Positions 60,201 through 64,000 of a stretch of DNA of 64,000 bases are shown here, piece after piece; position 1 is the first letter of the stretch, and each line of letters begins with the position of its first letter. The stretch covers positions 27,883,501 through 27,947,500 of the forward strand of contig NC_056755.1 of the NCBI RefSeq assembly GCF_018687715.1, given 5' to 3'. Made by a program: the position numbers and the translations under genes. Below the pieces are notes generated by a model. That model searched no databases. It had not been told where the DNA came from and saw nothing but the letters and a program-made list of their open reading frames with translations. The DNA comes from Carya illinoinensis (Eukaryota > Streptophyta > Magnoliopsida > Fagales > Juglandaceae).

Positions 60201-60412
60201 AATTTATTTTGGGATTAATTTGGTACGATACTTTAATTGCTCAAAATTTACTTAGAAATGAACTTTTTTTTGTTGTGATTATTGCTTATTGCTAAAAACA
60301 TGCTAGGTGCATTGCATGTTAACTATCATGAACGAGGGAGGTGTAACCTTGATTTGCATGTCTTGATGATTAAGTCTTTGTCCAATCCCAAGCAAGGTTT
60401 GGGTGCATCACA
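57201..60412 (+). mobile_element. E-family LTR (copy E2)
   Basis: TGTGATAACCCGG to GGGTGCATCACA, 3.2 kb. TATATAAG at 58273-58280 is a likely TATA box, followed by a pyrimidine-rich leader. The first 90 bp are partly repeated (GATAACC(C/T)(G/A)GTCTAAGCTA at 57203 and 57290). No target-site duplication is seen (TGGGC left, ATTAT right) and there is no primer site on either side. Small frames are not supported as genes. Confidence 0.65.
58273..58280 (+). promoter_or_regulatory. TATA box of LTR E2
   Basis: TATATAAG in the expected position between U3 and leader; E1 has TTTAAAAGG at the corresponding place (23541-23549), where the Athila-type element inserted. Confidence 0.55.
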
Positions 60413-60685
60413 ATTATGAAGGCTAGAACCTTTTAGGTGAAGTGGACCTTAACCTTTTGCCATAAGGGTTTAGGGTTTTGAAAACCTAATTTGGGTTTGG
60501 GTATTAGAAGGAGGCACCAATTCGGAGAGAGGCCTTTGAGTTTCCCTAAGCCACAATCACTAGAGCCATGGGAAGGGATTTTCAGGTTTTTCAAGCAACT
60601 TGCCACTTGGCAAGCATGCCCATGCTTCCAGAAGAAGTTATAAGAAGGAAGGGAAAATGCCATTTTCGGCCATAGGGAAGGAGGT
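60413..60685 (+). mobile_element. Fragment of a third E-family LTR
   Basis: Resembles 57430-57700 of E2: AGGGTTTAGGGTTTTG, GAGAGAGGCC...TTTGAGTTTCCCTAAG, CCACTTGGC. It lies directly behind E2 and stops at the next repeat. Confidence 0.55.
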
Positions 60686-62400
60686 TGTAACAACCCTGCC
60701 CTGGGAATGGTGGAATCGCTATGTACATACCTGTCCCTCTTTCATTCCTTGTTTTTCCCTTTTCTAGTAATAAGTGATCAGCATGAACATGAGACACATG
60801 TACTCTAAATTTCTAATTTAATAAAGGGAACACCTGATAGACATTCTATTCAAACATTCATCCATAAGAGACTCTCAGAGTTCATCATACATTCATAAAA
60901 ACATAACTGTTCTAATTAGGAAGGGACTCCATCTCTACCATACGTACAAGAAGGCACTAAGTCCATGTATAAGGGTTTACCATTACGCCACTATAACGGT
61001 TACACCATACTAAAAGATAAATGGTTTAAAGTCAAACCCAACAAAATGTCCCGACAAGGGACCCATCCCAACATAAAACCAACATCTATAAACATAATCC
61101 ATCATTCATGTATGGTCGAATCAACAGGGAAGACACTATGCATCTGCCTCTCCCTCTGCAGTAATACCCTGCTCCCCAACCTCTTCGTCATTACCTGGAC
61201 GTTTAAAACATAAGCACAAAGTGAGTCTAATACTTAGCAAGCAGTGCACCATGTTGTTAACTTATTACTCATTTAATCTTTTTCTTTTGAAATCATGCAT
61301 ACATAAACCTTTGCTAATTTTTTACGATGCTTTCACGGATAAACAGTTTAAGAAATAAATCATACTTTCATGCATAAACATTTAAACAATACTTTCATGC
61401 ATAACATTTAAATAATACTTTCATGCATAACATTACTTTCATGTTTCACTTTCATTTGGCCGGTACACACTATTGCGCCCCATGTGCTGGGGTTAGTGAT
61501 CTTTTGGACCTGATTCTGCCTTTGGCCTCGGGTTAAGAATCCCTTTCCATCAGGGGGAAGCACTGGGTGCACTGCCAGTACTACTTACCTGACATTGCAA
61601 TCTGCCCAGTCCTTCGGTACCATCATTCATTTATCAATCATGGTCATTACGTAGTTTCATACATTAAAACATTCATTTCTTTTCAGTCCTTTCTTTCTTT
61701 CATTTAGTCCTTTTCATTTTACGGTTCATTCATGAAAAAACGTCATTTAAAAGAATGAGCGTAAATATCATCTTTCATGCAATTACGTATTTTCATACCT
61801 TAACTTTCTTTTCATTTCTTTCCTTACCTTGCAATCATACATTTCGTTATCTTTCTTTAGCCTAGTGCATATGCGTTTATTTTTTAAAAAGAGCATTTTA
61901 TGTCATGCTACATATAAGTAAGACATTAGTTATTTGAAAGAGCATGTATGAAAATCTCATGATTTAGAACCTATGTGCATGCATTATCTTATACACATAC
62001 AAACAATTATAATCGATAGGGTGCTTAACAGGGGCTACCAAGAAAGGCTCGTACATGATATATACATTTACTCTTTCTTTAGAAGAATATGGAAGAGATA
62101 TAGAGACATTCTTTCATAAGAGAACTTTGTGTGTAAGAAGCATAGTCATAGTCACTTACCTCTATGCTCCTCAATAATTCCAACGTCAATATTGGTCCTA
62201 TTCCAATAATTAGCATAAGTGCGTTAATACTCATACAATATTCTTCAACCCTCCATTTAAAAGAGAAAGCCACGATATTACGATCTAACGTCCCTTCTAT
62301 GCTTAGCATTAATCCAATGACTACTCCTCACCTCAACTTACAAGAGTAATAAATTAAATATTAAGACATGCTAGCTGTCCATGGAAGGCTATTGCCCAGA
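60686..62400 (-). mobile_element. LTR-like repeat, probably minus orientation
   Basis: Starts TGTAACAACCCTGCCC on the plus strand; reversed, GGGCAGGGTTGTTACA has the form of an LTR 3' end. A CTCCCCAACCTCTTCGTC stretch near 61160 and ATTACCTGG behind it parallel the acidic-codon and ACTTACC blocks of the Tekay-clade LTRs. The other end is cut by the Copia element at 62401. No gene is supported. Confidence 0.4.
61364..61440. repeat. ACTTTCATGCATAA short tandem repeat
   Basis: Three units at 61364, 61391 and 61417 (26-27 bp apart) with a partial fourth. Confidence 0.8.
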
Positions 62401-62973
62401 TGACTAACACAAGAGGGGGGTGAATTGAGTTGTATTAAAAAATAACAATTATAAATTAAATATACAATATAAAATATAAACAAAATATGAAATAGCAATA
62501 AATATAAAGAGTAAGGATAAGAGAGAAGCAAACTCAGTATGTTAACGAGGTTCGGCCCTACTGCCTACGTTCTCGCCTCAAACTACCCCTTGAGGATTCC
62601 CAAATTCACTATTCAACCTCTTTTAAGTGAAGATAGAAACCTATTACACCTTTGAACAACACCGCTACAAAGGATCTGTGTAAAACACCCTCTACACTTG
62701 TAATCACCTTATACGTGGTGATTCAATTATTCCCTGTGTAGAACACTTTCTACACGCACAAGGGTTATACACACCCTTTTACTGATATGAAAGTTGATAT
62801 TAGGTAGGTTATCAAAAAACACTCCTCAATGAGTCAAATAAGAACAATACAACGCAAACTATATCTCTCAAAATGAATAAAAATTAAGGCTCGATGCTTA
62901 GAGAAGAGAGAATAAAAGCTTTGAATGAATGTTGTATGCTCTGGATGTTGTAAATGTGAAGCTCTCAAATGAT

Positions 62974-62982
62974 CTATTTATA
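62974..62982 (-). promoter_or_regulatory. TATA box of the Copia LTR
   Basis: Minus strand TATAAATAG, between the repeat-rich U3 and the leader. Confidence 0.6.
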
Positions 62983-63010
62983 GGCATATGAGACTTCATA
63001 TTCAAATTTA

Positions 63011-63470
63011 AAAAGATTCACATGTCAAAGACAACATCATTCACTTTTTCAAAAAATTCAAATAAAATGTTCTTTTTTTTTTCAATTGTCAAAGACAACA
63101 TCATTCATTTTTCAAAAACTTCAAACCTAATCTTTTACTTTTGGCATATGACAAAAGGAGCACATTTTTCTTTTTGAAAAATTCAAACCTAATCTTTTAC
63201 TTTTTGCATATGACAAAAGGAGCACACTTTACTTTTCAAATTTTTGAAACAAAATCATCTACCTTTTGCATAAGTCAGAAAAAGCATCAATCACTTTTGA
63301 AAATATTCAAATAAAACATGCACATGTGAAAGATGACAATCAATCATCTTTAATATTTTCAAAATTCAACTCTTTAATCAAGGTATGCACATGTGAAAGA
63401 TGACAATCAATCATCTTTCAAAATTTTCAAATTTAATTTTCAAAATATTCATGCACATGTGGAAAATATA
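63011..63470 (-). repeat. Degenerate 62-67 bp repeats in U3
   Basis: About seven units. Examples are CAAACCTAATCTTTTACTTTT at about 63122 and 63184 (62 bp apart) and CACATGTGAAAGATGACAAT at 63321 and 63388 (67 bp apart). Position upstream of the TATA box suggests an enhancer-like tandem block. Confidence 0.75.
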
Positions 63471-63727
63471 TTTTAATGCTTTATGATAAAATATTAATTT
63501 TGAGCCGTAATCCTAATTTCAAATTTTTAAGAAATTTACAATATTACTCTTTGACTTTTAATGTGAACTTATTCCCTTTTTGCTCATGCTTGTTTCCTTG
63601 ATGTGCTTGACTCCATTGCGTAGACAACTTGAGCTTGAGACTTCTTTATTCTTTAAATTCATTTGTTATCATCAAAATCCATGTGTAGATATATAATTAC
63701 ATAAAACTTGAAACCTTGGGTTCAACA

Positions 63728-64000
63728 ATCTCCCCCTTTTTTATGATGACAAATACTTGATAGAACCTGAAGACTGTATTAATACTTAGCCTCCCCCTAA
63801 GAATGTGCGTTAGTTTTTCAAGCAAAAGTATAAATATAATTCCAAGCATATATAACAAGTTTAGCAATTCAAACAATGTTAATGTTCTAGTCTAACACTT
63901 CTCCCCCTTTTGGCATCATTAAAAAGGATCCGCAGCAAGTAAATAGACTAAAGAAAATGGTGCATTAGTAGAAACTGTAGATAGTTGAAAAAATGGATCC
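63728..64000 (-). mobile_element. Polypurine tract and internal 3' edge of the Copia element
   Basis: Element strand AAAAAAGGGGGAGAT (63728-63742) abuts the LTR. A second GGGGGAG-type tract lies near 63899-63911 (CTTCTCCCCCTTTTGGCATC on the plus strand). Coding parts would lie to the right of the window; none is visible here. Confidence 0.6.

Larger units (their letters stand above)
62401..63727 (-). repeat. 3' LTR of a Copia (SIRE-like) element
   Basis: Element strand begins TGTTGAACCCAAGG at 63727 and ends CTTGTGTTAGTCA at 62401. The GAGGTTCGGCCCTACTGCC phrase (62549-62567) and the AAGAGGGGGGTGAATTG end are common in plant Copia LTRs. A TATAAATAG box lies at 62974-62982 (minus). Degenerate 62-67 bp repeats fill 63011-63470. 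The left limit is inferred from the TG/CA rule and is less certain than the right. Confidence 0.6.

Noticed and set aside
57201..60412. E2 as a complete LTR with a target-site duplication
   Set aside because: The five bases left (TGGGC) and right (ATTAT) do not match, so its flanks are rearranged or the ends are misplaced.
61364..61440. CRISPR-like repeat array
   Set aside because: The units are contiguous 26-27 bp tandem repeats without spacers, in plant repeat DNA.

Overview
This window looks like nuclear DNA from a dicot plant, probably a woody species. I see no convincing host gene, rRNA, tRNA or CRISPR. Nearly everything is transposable-element DNA, mostly LTR retrotransposons inserted into one another. 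A small terminal-repeat element near 2.4-3.4 kb has a GTTTGGAT-type end and CACTACTATTCA-type motifs. These remind me of repeats in Fagales/Juglandaceae genomes, but that is memory, not a search.

Layout. 1-1218: 3' part of a Tekay/Del-type LTR cut by the window edge. 1219-6945: AT-rich intergenic DNA with three small inverted-repeat elements, a 124-bp triplication and a (TC)n microsatellite. 6946-7885, 22455-22481 and 51826-52159: pieces of one old Tekay-clade LTR-like sequence that hosts the inserts between them. 7886-22454: a tandem array LTR(partial)-internal-LTR-internal-LTR-internal-LTR of a non-autonomous retrotransposon on the minus strand, flanked by one target-site duplication (CCATG). 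Its internal region has no coding capacity. 22482-51825: an LTR of another family (called E here), split by an Athila-type element (23555 to about 31270), by a chromovirus derivative (called D; 31973-48063, TSD CTTTT) and by a minus-strand solo LTR (49045-50922). Element D carries a Tekay-like chromovirus (33594-45104, minus strand, TSD TTTTC). The gag gene of that element carries a plus-strand solo LTR (40159-42367, TSD TCCAG). 52160-60685: E-family LTR sequence in both orientations, with solo LTR H (52992-54612, TSD GTCTC) inside the minus-strand copy. 60686-64000: a further LTR-like repeat, then the 3' LTR and internal edge of a SIRE-like Copia element on the minus strand running off the window.

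How the parts relate. None of the coding elements is intact. The Athila gag-PR-RT-RH frame is broken by stop codons and a 17-bp duplication. The Tekay-like element has stops, frame changes and a solo LTR in gag, but its RT and integrase catalytic motifs are intact. Element D has lost the RT core and most of the integrase. The non-coding array shares LTR ends, tRNA-iMet primer site, leader and polypurine-tract hairpin with the Tekay-like element, so the two look like a non-autonomous/autonomous pair. The strongest leads are the tandem array under one TSD, a possible 95-nt spliceosomal intron between gag and protease in the Tekay-like element, and a 93-bp in-frame triplication joining two integrase pieces in D. 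All identity and divergence statements are by eye.
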